Source: Bacilli bacterium
GTDB taxonomy: Bacteria > Bacillota_I > Bacilli_A > RF39 > UBA660
Direction: 5' to 3'
NCBI GenBank assembly: GCA_007116525.1
Contig: SKIH01000024.1
Coordinates: 1-7,517, forward strand
Length of the DNA: 7,517 nt
Of the stretch, positions 1-6,237 are shown in pieces; the stretch's first letter is position 1; every line of letters begins with the position of its first letter. The translations under genes and the position numbers were made by a program. The notes below the pieces were generated by a model. The model was given only the letters and a program-made list of their open reading frames with translations. It made no database searches and was not told the DNA's origin.

Positions 1-57
1 AAAATACAAGTAATAGTTTAAAAATGACTGTAAATATGATATTATTAAATAGATAAT
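1..57. other. Upstream intergenic stretch, no gene assigned
   Basis: These bases are almost pure A/T and hold no supportable gene. A TATGAT hexamer at 35-40 resembles a -10 box, but no convincing -35 box lies 16-18 bases upstream. I therefore do not call a promoter for the first gene; its promoter may lie outside the window. Confidence 0.4.
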
Positions 58-64
58 GAGGTGG
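58..64 (+). promoter_or_regulatory. Ribosome binding site deciding a GTG start
   Basis: GAGGTGG lies about 5 bases before the GTG at 69. The first ATG in the same frame is at 81, too far from this site, so the GTG at 69 is the better start for the first gene. Confidence 0.7.
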
Positions 65-68
65 TTTT

Positions 69-923
69 GTGAAGAGTCGTATGGAGCGATATTACAAACT
101 TGAAAATAGTGGACCAACAAACACTAGGGCCACTAATAAAAGATCGGTAAAAAATAGAAGATTATATGATAGTATTTACGACGATGTTGAATACAGCAAT
201 ATTGAAGGTGTAGCCGATATTGATATAAAAAATGAAGTTGATATAGAAAAAATAAAAAGTTTGTTAAAAAGCAGAGATGATATTAATGAAGATAGGAAAA
301 GGGCGTTGGTCAAAAAGAGAGAAGAACGTGCTTTGAATAATAATGTTGAAGATGATAGAACTTACGATATTATGGATGTTTTGTCTAAAGCAAAAGAAGG
401 TAGGGAAGATGAACCTACTATTAAGAAGACATTGAGAAACACTCATTACGATATGCTCGAAAAAGCCGAACTCGAAAGGGAACTAAAAAATAGAGAAAAG
501 CAAGAAGAGCAAAATAGTGAAAGCAAGGATGATATTAGCGAATTAGTGGATACTATTACTAATAGTAAACTTTTGGATGAACTTGCGGACAAAGATTTAT
601 CATTGGATCTTCTTGATGATTTAAAAGGTGAAGAAGGAAAAGACGACACTATAACGACAGAAAATACATCGATTAGAAGGTTAATTGATGCTGAGAAAAA
701 AGCTGAAGAACATCACTATAGTCATCATGAAAACAAACCCGATAAAATCGATAAGAGTTTTTATACATCAGGTATAAGTTTTGACAAAGAGGACTTTGAG
801 CAAGCGCTGGATGAAGAGGTAATAGAAAGCAAGGAAAAGATAATTTTAAAGATTTTCTTATTTGTTTTCTTTGTATTACTAGCAATAGCATCAGCAGTAG
901 GGCTATATGTATTTTTAACATAG
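69..923 (+). CDS. Charged tail-anchored membrane protein, function unknown
   Basis: I do not recognise this 284-residue protein. It starts at GTG. Residues 1-30 are basic and polar, beginning with SRMERYYKLE. Residues 30-255 are very rich in Asp, Glu, Lys and Arg, with probable coiled-coil or disordered stretches such as the ELERELKNREKQEEQ region near 135-150. There is no signal peptide. One strongly hydrophobic segment at about residues 260-282 lies at the extreme C-terminus after a lysine, with only one or two residues beyond it. This is the topology of a tail-anchored protein with its bulk in the cytoplasm. By inference it could be a scaffold or regulator at the membrane, but nothing identifies a partner. 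It is probably first in a unit with the pseudouridine synthase 30 bases downstream, and no terminator lies between them. The reading frame is open with conventional start, RBS and composition, so the gene itself is secure. Confidence 0.8.
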   Translation: MKSRMERYYKLENSGPTNTRATNKRSVKNRRLYDSIYDDVEYSNIEGVADIDIKNEVDIEKIKSLLKSRDDINEDRKRALVKKREERALNNNVEDDRTYDIMDVLSKAKEGREDEPTIKKTLRNTHYDMLEKAELERELKNREKQEEQNSESKDDISELVDTITNSKLLDELADKDLSLDLLDDLKGEEGKDDTITTENTSIRRLIDAEKKAEEHHYSHHENKPDKIDKSFYTSGISFDKEDFEQALDEEVIESKEKIILKIFLFVFFVLLAIASAVGLYVFLT

Positions 924-953
924 TCCTTTTTAATTTAGAAAGAAGTGAGTAAA

Positions 954-1817
954 ATGAAAAAAGATATAATTTTAATAGCAACAAAAGAATCGGAACTATT
1001 AACTTATTTAATAGATAATATTGATTCAAAATCAAAAAATAACGTTAAAAGTTTGTTGAAGTGGGGAAATGTTTTTGTAAACGGGAATAAGGTTTATAAA
1101 CATAATTTTATGTTAAGTGTCGGTGATGAAATAAAAGTTGTATTAAATAAAACTAAAATAGATAACACTAAATCTAATATAAATATAGTTTATGAAGATG
1201 AAAATATAATTGCAATTAATAAGCCTAGTGGCTTGATAAGTAGTACTGAGACGTTGGGGGTTAATTCAGCTTTTAACTTAGTTCAAAGTCATTTGAAAAA
1301 TATAAATAAAAATAATAAGTTATATTTAGTTCATAGGTTAGATAAAGATACTTCTGGTGTACTACTTTTTGCTAAAAACATTGAAACTAAAAAATCATAT
1401 CAATCTAAATGGGATGAAATTGCATTAAAGAGAGGTTATAAGGCTATAGTTGTTAACAATTTAAATAAAAGTGAAGGAACTATAGATAATTATTTAGCGG
1501 AAGTAAACCAAAAAGTTTTTGTTACCAAAAGCTCAAAAGAAGGAAAACAAGCTATTACAAAGTATAAAGTTTTAAAAGAAAAGGATGATATTGCATTATT
1601 AGATTTGGAAATTTTAACTGGTAGAAAAAATCAAATAAGAGTTCAATTAGCTAATGTTAATTCACCTATATTAGGAGACAAAAAGTATGGTAATTCTAAT
1701 AATAAAGCTAAAAGATTAATGTTGCATGCCGACTCTTTAATTTTGAAAGATCCTTATAAAAAGAAAAAGATAAGCATAAAGTGTGATATACCAATGGAAT
1801 TCAATAAAGTTATTTAG
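954..1817 (+). CDS. RluA-family rRNA/tRNA pseudouridine synthase with S4 domain
   Basis: This enzyme isomerises uridine to pseudouridine in structured RNA, most likely 23S rRNA. From the ATG at 954 it has 287 residues, a usual length for the RluC/RluD-like YjbO/YhcT group of Bacillota. An S4 RNA-binding domain covers about residues 12-65 (LLKWGNVFVNG, then VGDEIKVVL). The catalytic domain follows with the signature HRLDKDTSG at about 127-135, whose Asp130 is the expected nucleophile. The late motif TGRKNQIRVQ and LGDKKYG follow, using the Lys-Asn variant of TGRTHQIRVH. A GTG at 945 is in frame, but the purine-rich site at 941-949 sits properly for the ATG. The exact target uridine cannot be read from sequence. 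The stop is 7 bases before the photolyase start, whose RBS overlaps it, so the two are probably translationally coupled. Confidence 0.93.
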   Translation: MKKDIILIATKESELLTYLIDNIDSKSKNNVKSLLKWGNVFVNGNKVYKHNFMLSVGDEIKVVLNKTKIDNTKSNINIVYEDENIIAINKPSGLISSTETLGVNSAFNLVQSHLKNINKNNKLYLVHRLDKDTSGVLLFAKNIETKKSYQSKWDEIALKRGYKAIVVNNLNKSEGTIDNYLAEVNQKVFVTKSSKEGKQAITKYKVLKEKDDIALLDLEILTGRKNQIRVQLANVNSPILGDKKYGNSNNKAKRLMLHADSLILKDPYKKKKISIKCDIPMEFNKVI

Positions 1818-1820
1818 GTG
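1816..1820 (+). promoter_or_regulatory. Photolyase RBS overlapping the upstream stop codon
   Basis: AGGTG begins inside the TAG stop of the pseudouridine synthase and lies 4 bases before the photolyase ATG at 1825. This arrangement favours translational coupling between the two genes. Confidence 0.55.
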
Positions 1821-1824
1821 ATTT

Positions 1825-3189
1825 ATGAAATACGATAATAGAATCGAATTTAAAAATAATAAAAAATTAAATAAAAAAGGAGAGTATGCTCTTTATTGGA
1901 TGCAAAATGCAATGAGGGTTGATTATAACCATGTCCTAGATTTTTGTGTGAGAAAAGCAAATGAAATGGATGTTCCTGTTTTAGTTATTTTTATAATAAA
2001 TAAAACATATATGGATGCAACTGAGAATCACTATAAATTTATGTTGCAAGGACTTAGCGAAGTTAAAGATGAGCTTCTTAAAAAGAATATCAAAATTTCA
2101 TTTTTAATTGGTGAAACTGTTGATAAATTAATGGAGGTTTGTGAAAAAGCTTCATTTGTTGCAACTGAAAAAGGATATTTGAAAAATGAAAAAAATTGGC
2201 GACAAACATTAAGTTCAAAAATAAATATACCGATGATTGAAGTAGACACAAATGTAATTGTTCCTGTTAAGGAAGTCAGTGATAAAGAAGAGTATGCAGC
2301 ATATACTATTAGACCGAAAATAAATAAAATGCTCGAGCAATATGCTCTAGATTTTAAGGTCGATTCACCTAATAATAGTTCCCTAAATATAGAGTTGATA
2401 GATGAAGTTGATTTTGATATAAACAATATCTTGAGTATGCTAAGTCTGGAAACTAATGAATATGAACTATATTATAAAGGTGGTGTTAGTGAAGCTAGAG
2501 CACATTTAAAAGCTTTTTTGGAAAACAAATTAGATAATTATGCCAAATTAAGGAACGAGCCATCGCTTGATTTTCAGTCTAATATGAGTATGTATTTACA
2601 ATTTGGCCAAATATCGCCTTTAGAAATATATTTAAAAACAAAACATAAAAATAATAATGATCAATTTATAGAAGAGTTGGTTATAAGAAGAGAACTATCG
2701 TATAATTTTGTTTATTATAATACTGACTATGATAGTTATAAGTGTCTTCCTAATTGGGTAATAAAATCACTAGATAAACATAGGGAAGACAAAAGAGAGT
2801 ACATATATAATTTGTCTCAATTAGAAAATTCCGATACTCATGATAATTACTGGAATGCTTGTCAAAAAGAGATGGTTCTTACTGGAAAAATGCATGGTTA
2901 TATGAGAATGTATTGGGGCAAAAAAGTTATAGAGTGGACAAAAGATTACAAAAAAGCTTATGAAATCTTGATTTATTTGAATAATAAATATAATATAGAT
3001 GGTAGAGGACCTAATGCATATGCAGGGGTAGCTTGGTGTTTTGGTAAGCATGATAGGCCTTGGTTTGAGAGAAATATTTTTGGGAAAATAAGATATATGA
3101 ATGACCAGGGGTTAAAACGAAAGTTTGATATGGATGCTTACTTGAAAAAAATTAAAAGAATAGAGGAGTTTTATGGACAAGTTGATTAA
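1825..3189 (+). CDS. Class II CPD photolyase (deoxyribodipyrimidine photo-lyase)
   Basis: This flavoenzyme splits cyclobutane pyrimidine dimers in UV-damaged DNA using blue or near-UV light and reduced FAD. The 454-residue length is typical of class II enzymes. An N-terminal alpha/beta antenna-type domain starts with ALYWMQNAMRVDYNH (residues 22-36). The C-terminal helical FAD domain carries class II hallmarks: EELVIRRELSYNF (283-295), LTGKMHGYMRMYW (352-364), DGRGPNAYAGVAW (392-404), GKHDRPW and GKIRYMN (420-426). Trp343, Trp364 and Trp371 have the spacing I recall for the class II electron-transfer triad of Methanosarcina mazei photolyase (W360, W381, W388). Asn386 aligns with its FAD-facing Asn403. 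The enzyme therefore looks active and is not a cryptochrome. The gene sits 7 bases after the pseudouridine synthase and overlaps the next gene by 17 bases. A photolyase is unexpected if the host really is a light-shielded commensal, and class II enzymes are patchily distributed in bacteria, so transfer is possible. Confidence 0.95.
   Translation: MKYDNRIEFKNNKKLNKKGEYALYWMQNAMRVDYNHVLDFCVRKANEMDVPVLVIFIINKTYMDATENHYKFMLQGLSEVKDELLKKNIKISFLIGETVDKLMEVCEKASFVATEKGYLKNEKNWRQTLSSKINIPMIEVDTNVIVPVKEVSDKEEYAAYTIRPKINKMLEQYALDFKVDSPNNSSLNIELIDEVDFDINNILSMLSLETNEYELYYKGGVSEARAHLKAFLENKLDNYAKLRNEPSLDFQSNMSMYLQFGQISPLEIYLKTKHKNNNDQFIEELVIRRELSYNFVYYNTDYDSYKCLPNWVIKSLDKHREDKREYIYNLSQLENSDTHDNYWNACQKEMVLTGKMHGYMRMYWGKKVIEWTKDYKKAYEILIYLNNKYNIDGRGPNAYAGVAWCFGKHDRPWFERNIFGKIRYMNDQGLKRKFDMDAYLKKIKRIEEFYGQVD
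3162..3168 (+). promoter_or_regulatory. RBS inside the photolyase gene for the overlapping membrane protein
   Basis: AGAGGAG ends 4 bases before the ATG at 3173 and lies within the last photolyase codons. It supports the overlapping start and coupling of the two genes. Confidence 0.7.
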
Positions 3190-4057
3190 AGACATTAACA
3201 AAAAGTTTTTAGCACTAATTTTATTTTCATGGTTATTTTTTATAGGGGCAATATTTTTAGCAATAAACAATTATGTTTACTTACCTATCGAACAAGATAC
3301 GATTAATTTATTTTCTACGGGCTATATTTCATCAGGGCAAAAATATTTTCATTGGTTATTTATAGTTGGTTTTTTCGGGCCATTGTTTACTTATTTATGG
3401 AGTTTACAAGAGTCAAAATCTAAAAAGAAATTAAGCGTTTTTCAAATAAAAAAAGTAAAAGAATATGTTTGTAAGAAAAAAGCGTTATCTTTAATAAAAT
3501 TTGAAGGAGTTACTATTCATTTTATTGTTTTGGTAGTACTATTACCTTTAATAACGTGGGGATTAGCTTTTGTCTTTGACAAGGTTCTAAATATTGATTA
3601 CCACATAATTCAATACGAATATGTATATTTTATACCACTATTCCTATTTACTTTTATTACATTTTCAACAGCAGAGTTTGGTTTTAGAAAGTATTTTTTA
3701 GATAAATTATTAAAGAAAAAACCATTTTTACAAAGTAGTTTGATGGTGTCTGCTATGACGTTGGTCTGGTCACTACCATATATTGGATACTTTCACTTTA
3801 TTTATGGTTATCCGAGTATAATTTTCAGTTTAATATTTTTCTCATTATTTTATTTATCATTATCTGTAATATTATCTTTTATTTATTACGATACCAAAAA
3901 CATCTTATTTACTTGGATTGCAAACGCGTGGTTTTATTCGATGTATTTGTTTTCATTGGCGGCTTTTTCAATCACATATACAGCGTTAATAATGTATGCA
4001 ATCACGTTTGTTTTAGTGGCTATATTCTTTATTAAATATGATTACAAAAAAAGTTAA
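3173..4057 (+). CDS. Polytopic membrane protein, divergent CPBP-like (probably non-catalytic)
   Basis: This 294-residue integral membrane protein has about eight hydrophobic segments, near residues 12-32, 58-77, 112-135, 150-166, 187-207, 214-238, 243-262 and 265-287. It has a basic cytoplasmic loop around 80-105. The second half has the spacing of a CPBP (CAAX protease/bacteriocin-processing, Abi) domain: AEFGFRKYFL where the family has EExxxR, WSLPY where it has FxxxH, and NAWFY where it has HxxxN. Glu168 and Arg172 remain, but the first Glu (now Ala167), both His (Tyr203, Asn251) and the Asn (Tyr255) are absent. If the assignment is right, it cannot be an ordinary CPBP protease. The family link is an inference from these motifs and could be wrong; a generic membrane protein is the alternative. 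The gene overlaps the photolyase by 17 bases and is last in its unit, with the stop codon lying inside the terminator stem. Confidence 0.6.
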   Translation: MDKLIKDINKKFLALILFSWLFFIGAIFLAINNYVYLPIEQDTINLFSTGYISSGQKYFHWLFIVGFFGPLFTYLWSLQESKSKKKLSVFQIKKVKEYVCKKKALSLIKFEGVTIHFIVLVVLLPLITWGLAFVFDKVLNIDYHIIQYEYVYFIPLFLFTFITFSTAEFGFRKYFLDKLLKKKPFLQSSLMVSAMTLVWSLPYIGYFHFIYGYPSIIFSLIFFSLFYLSLSVILSFIYYDTKNILFTWIANAWFYSMYLFSLAAFSITYTALIMYAITFVLVAIFFIKYDYKKS

Positions 4058-4074
4058 AAAAATTAACTTTTTTT
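4046..4074 (+). terminator. A/T-rich intrinsic terminator ending the photolyase unit
   Basis: A perfect 12-bp inverted repeat occupies 4046-4057 and 4063-4074, with a loop of five A. It has only one G-C pair and the 3' arm itself ends in seven T. The TAA stop of the upstream gene lies within the 5' arm. Its position between two units and the T-run support termination, although the A/T-rich stem is weak. It is symmetrical enough to act on either strand. Confidence 0.55.
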
Positions 4075-4075
4075 A

Positions 4076-4105
4076 TTGGTAAAAAGTACACATATGTGTT
4101 ATAAT
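4076..4105 (+). promoter_or_regulatory. mscS promoter with extended -10
   Basis: The -35 TTGGTA is at 4076-4081, the spacer is 18 bases, and a perfect -10 TATAAT is at 4100-4105, preceded by TGT (extended -10). Transcription would start near 4111-4113, giving a short leader of roughly 18 bases carrying the ribosome binding site. It lies directly after the previous unit's terminator. Confidence 0.7.
4088..4099. promoter_or_regulatory. 12-bp perfect palindrome in the mscS promoter spacer (operator candidate)
   Basis: ACACATATGTGT reads identically on both strands and abuts the -10 box, lying wholly between the -35 and -10 boxes. A dimeric repressor or a MerR-like activator bound here would control the promoter directly. 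No regulator gene is adjacent, and I do not recognise the site as the operator of a named family. Confidence 0.4.
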
Positions 4106-4114
4106 AATAACTTA

Positions 4115-4124
4115 AAGGAAGTGA
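4115..4124 (+). promoter_or_regulatory. Strong RBS deciding the GTG start of mscS
   Basis: The run AAGGAAGTGA matches the ideal AAGGAGGTGA at nine of ten positions and lies about 5 bases before the GTG at 4130. The ATG at 4128 is out of frame and meets a stop after five codons, so the GTG is the start. Confidence 0.75.
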
Positions 4125-4129
4125 TAAAT

Positions 4130-4939
4130 GTGGATACTGCTATGATATTTGAGTTCTTCACTCCAATCGTAAAATCTTTAGTGCTTGCTATAATTGTTCT
4201 TACAGTTGGTTTAAACTCTATAAGGTTTTTTACAAAAAGATTAAATAGATTTTTAGAAAAAACAACTTTGGATGAAACGTTAAAGCCATTCATAAGCTCG
4301 CTTTTCAATACTCTTTCTAAAATATTTTTAGGTATAATTATGATATCTATTTTAGGAGTAGATGTTTCTAGTTTTGTAGCTGTTTTAGCTTCGCTAGGTT
4401 TTGCAATTGGACTTGCTTTTCAAGGTTCGCTATCTAACTTTGCGGGTGGAGTGCTACTTTTAACAATGAGACCTTTTAAAGTTGGTGATTTTGTTGAATC
4501 TAATGGACTTATGGGAACAGTACAAGCTATACAAATTTTATATACTAAATTATCTACTATAGATAATAAGATCGTTTATATTCCAAATGGTAGACTAGCA
4601 AATGATAACATTATAAATTTTACTGAGCAAGAATATAGGATGCTCGATTTAGTATTCTCGGTTTCATATAGTTCCGATAATAAAAAAGTAAAGAAAATAT
4701 TGGAAGATATTATTAATAAACACGAGAGTGTTATAAAAGATGATGAGTCAAAACCAACTTTAGTCAAGATGCTTAGTCACGGTGATAGTTCTATAGATTA
4801 TAGAGTTAGAGGGTGGACTAGAACAGAAGATTTCTGGAATGCATTTTATGATGTCCAAGAAAAAGTTAAAGAAGAATTTGATAAAAAAGGAATTGAAATT
4901 CCTTTCCCACAAATGGATGTTCACTTAAAAAATAATTAG
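4130..4939 (+). CDS. mscS: Small-conductance mechanosensitive channel, MscS family
   Basis: This homoheptameric inner-membrane channel opens under membrane tension to release solutes during hypo-osmotic shock. From the GTG it has 269 residues, close to E. coli MscS (286), so it is the minimal three-helix type. TM1 is at about 10-30 and TM2 at about 61-78. The pore helix TM3 (80-113) contains LGFAIGLAFQGSLSNFAGG and is followed by RPFKVGDFV. The beta domain has PNGRLANDNIINF at 152-164, and the C-terminal domain ends with FPQMDVHL at 259-266. Aligned by eye to E. coli numbering, pore residue Leu109 is kept (Leu95) but Leu105 is replaced by Phe91, and the Gly113 hinge is kept (Gly99). It is the first gene of its unit, with its own promoter. 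A longer frame from a TTG at 4076 would run through the promoter and is rejected. Confidence 0.95.
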   Translation: MDTAMIFEFFTPIVKSLVLAIIVLTVGLNSIRFFTKRLNRFLEKTTLDETLKPFISSLFNTLSKIFLGIIMISILGVDVSSFVAVLASLGFAIGLAFQGSLSNFAGGVLLLTMRPFKVGDFVESNGLMGTVQAIQILYTKLSTIDNKIVYIPNGRLANDNIINFTEQEYRMLDLVFSVSYSSDNKKVKKILEDIINKHESVIKDDESKPTLVKMLSHGDSSIDYRVRGWTRTEDFWNAFYDVQEKVKEEFDKKGIEIPFPQMDVHLKNN

Positions 4940-4960
4940 TGTAAAGTTTTAAGTTTTATC

Positions 4961-4989
4961 TTGAAATGTTAGATTGTGAGGTATATAAT
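4961..4989 (+). promoter_or_regulatory. Near-consensus promoter match ending at the DUF2177 start codon
   Basis: TTGAAA at 4961-4966, a 17-base spacer and TATAAT at 4984-4989 make an 11-of-12 consensus match. The -10 box touches the ATG at 4990, so RNA from it would start near 4996, inside the gene. It may be fortuitous in AT-rich DNA, or may give a shorter product or serve the downstream gene. Confidence 0.4.
4978..4982 (+). promoter_or_regulatory. RBS deciding the ATG at 4990
   Basis: GAGGT lies 7 bases before the ATG at 4990. An in-frame ATG at 4966 has no purine-rich site before it and would add eight residues that precede the natural hydrophobic start. Confidence 0.6.
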
Positions 4990-5394
4990 ATGAGTTATTT
5001 AAAAATGTATTTCGTAGCTTTGGTAATTTTTCTTATCCTAGATTATATATGGTTAGGATTTATTGCAAAAGACTTATATCAGAAAGAATTATCACATTTG
5101 TTAGCTAAAAATGTTAACTTTGTGGCAGCGATCGTGTTTTATGTTTTGTTTATAGCAGCAGTAGTGTTCTTTGTTATAAATCCGGCTGTTGAAAAGCAAG
5201 ATATAATGTATGCAATAATTGCAGGGTTTGCATTTGGAGCTATTACATATGCTACATATGACTTGACCAACTTAGCAACTTTAAAAGATTGGCCTATTAA
5301 AGTAACTATCATTGATATTTTATGGGGTGGCTTATTAACTAGTTTAGTTTCTTCGCTTACTTATTATATTTTAGATGTATTTAGAATTTTATAA
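4990..5394 (+). CDS. DUF2177 family membrane protein
   Basis: This 134-residue protein has four hydrophobic segments, at about residues 4-24, 41-65, 72-92 and 104-128. The family signatures are clear: LDYIWLGFIAKDLY in and after the first helix, YATYDLTNLATLKDWP at about 90-105, and the IDILWGG that follows. The length is that of the whole family, so it is complete. DUF2177 proteins are inner-membrane proteins of unknown biochemical role; the conserved Asp, Trp and Tyr residues at membrane faces suggest a functional site, but nothing more can be said. The start at 4990 is chosen for its RBS. It lies 50 bases after the mscS gene with no terminator between, and 21 bases before the next gene, so it probably belongs to the mscS unit. 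It may also be read from an internal promoter. Confidence 0.88.
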   Translation: MSYLKMYFVALVIFLILDYIWLGFIAKDLYQKELSHLLAKNVNFVAAIVFYVLFIAAVVFFVINPAVEKQDIMYAIIAGFAFGAITYATYDLTNLATLKDWPIKVTIIDILWGGLLTSLVSSLTYYILDVFRIL

Positions 5395-5415
5395 AAAACA
5401 ATAAAGAGGTGTTAT

Positions 5416-6192
5416 ATGCTTATTACAAACAAAAATTTAGAAGGTCCTTTAGCAGATAGTGTTGAGAATATTTACAAATTAATTGTGGAATTGGGAATGG
5501 ATGAACATTTAAATATGGATGTCGTTCATGAAAACCTATCAACATTTGACTGTAAAAAGGATGAGAGTATCGATTCACTTATGAAATACGATTGGGAAAA
5601 CAACGTATTTTTAATCAACCCTTCTAAAGATAAAGGTGATGATTTTGAATACAATTTCACCAAAGAGTTAATGTTATTGTTAATCAACGATAAAAGTAAA
5701 GAACCAGGATTAAATAAGTATCCTGAACTATCTGCTTTTGATGAAGGTGTTAGAAGCCTTTTGGCAGAAACTATAGTAGGTGATGCATCAGAAAATAAAG
5801 AAATTGATGAGAAAAAAGTAATTTCTAACTTAATTATGGTTGGAAGTGATTTAGATGGACTTTTAAAAGCATATTTAACTAGTGATTCAGTTACTTTTGC
5901 AAAGCTAGCAATGGTTGATAAAAAACTTATTCATATGGTTGATTATGATAATAAGTATAATAATGAAAATGAAAGAAAGTTTTTAGGAGAAATCCAAAAT
6001 GATATTCAAGAGACATTGTTTGCCCATTTAGAAGAAAATGGTGTTTCTAAAGAAGTAGCAGCAGAAATAATGGATGATTTTGCACTATGTAGTGTTGATA
6101 ATAAGAGTTTGATGAGACATCCTAACGCTTATGAATCTGTAGAAGCAGCAGCACCACAAACATATTTTGAAGCAAAGACTAAAGCAGCATAA
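5416..6192 (+). CDS. Uncharacterised soluble protein, possible degenerate metallopeptidase-like fold
   Basis: I do not recognise this 258-residue acidic protein. It has no signal peptide or membrane segment. RBS AGAGGTG at 5405-5411 lies 4 bases before the ATG. Several features recall uncharacterised Bacillota proteins that carry an HELxH motif followed by an NEG motif and then a helical region ending in aYf: here NNVFLINPS (62-70), FTKELMLLLIND (81-92), FDEGVRSLLAE (108-118) and LDGLLKAYLTSDSVTFAKLA (146-165). Lys83 and Leu87 replace the two zinc-binding His, while Glu84 and Glu110 remain. If the comparison is right, the protein is a non-catalytic relative. This is an inference from pattern only. 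The tail is unusual, with an Ala-rich EAAAPQTYFEAKTKAA end. It is last in the mscS unit and its stop codon lies in the loop of the terminator hairpin. Confidence 0.75.
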   Translation: MLITNKNLEGPLADSVENIYKLIVELGMDEHLNMDVVHENLSTFDCKKDESIDSLMKYDWENNVFLINPSKDKGDDFEYNFTKELMLLLINDKSKEPGLNKYPELSAFDEGVRSLLAETIVGDASENKEIDEKKVISNLIMVGSDLDGLLKAYLTSDSVTFAKLAMVDKKLIHMVDYDNKYNNENERKFLGEIQNDIQETLFAHLEENGVSKEVAAEIMDDFALCSVDNKSLMRHPNAYESVEAAAPQTYFEAKTKAA

Positions 6193-6211
6193 CAGCTGTT
6201 TTTTATTTTTT
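6181..6211 (+). terminator. Intrinsic terminator of the mscS unit
   Basis: AAAGCAGC at 6181-6188 pairs with GCTGTTTT at 6195-6202, eight pairs including one G-U, with a 6-base loop ATAACA. It is followed by a T-rich tail to 6211 interrupted by one A. The TAA stop of the preceding gene begins in the loop. Confidence 0.75.
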
Positions 6212-6237
6212 GTAACAAACCTTGTTTGTGTGATAAT
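6210..6237 (+). promoter_or_regulatory. Promoter-like sequence in the gap before the IS
   Basis: TTGTAA at 6210-6215, a 16-base spacer and GATAAT at 6232-6237 with an upstream TGT (extended -10) form a fair promoter. An inverted repeat, ACAAAC and GTTTGT around CTT (6215-6229), fills most of the spacer. Nothing recognisable follows before the IS begins at about 6334. Confidence 0.35.

Noticed and set aside
264..446. Minus-strand open frame opposite the first gene
   Set aside because: It is a shadow of the charged gene (poly-Asp/Glu/Lys codons read as Phe/Ser/Leu), with no RBS or recognisable domain. The same holds for the frame at 446-649.
673..1035. Minus-strand 120-codon open frame spanning the gap between the first two genes
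   Set aside because: It has a hydrophobic, low-complexity composition from antisense reading and overlaps the tail anchor of one gene and the start of the next. It has no plausible family or RBS.
2031..2426. Minus-strand 131-codon open frame inside the photolyase gene
   Set aside because: The plus-strand photolyase is unambiguous here. The antisense protein is Ser/Phe/Ile-rich shadow sequence.
4076..4129. Upstream TTG start extending MscS by 18 residues
   Set aside because: The extension runs through the promoter -35, palindrome and -10 and has no RBS. A near-perfect RBS points to the GTG at 4130.
4966..4989. ATG at 4966 as start of the DUF2177 protein
   Set aside because: There is no purine-rich site ahead of it, and GAGGT is well placed for the ATG at 4990, where family homology begins.
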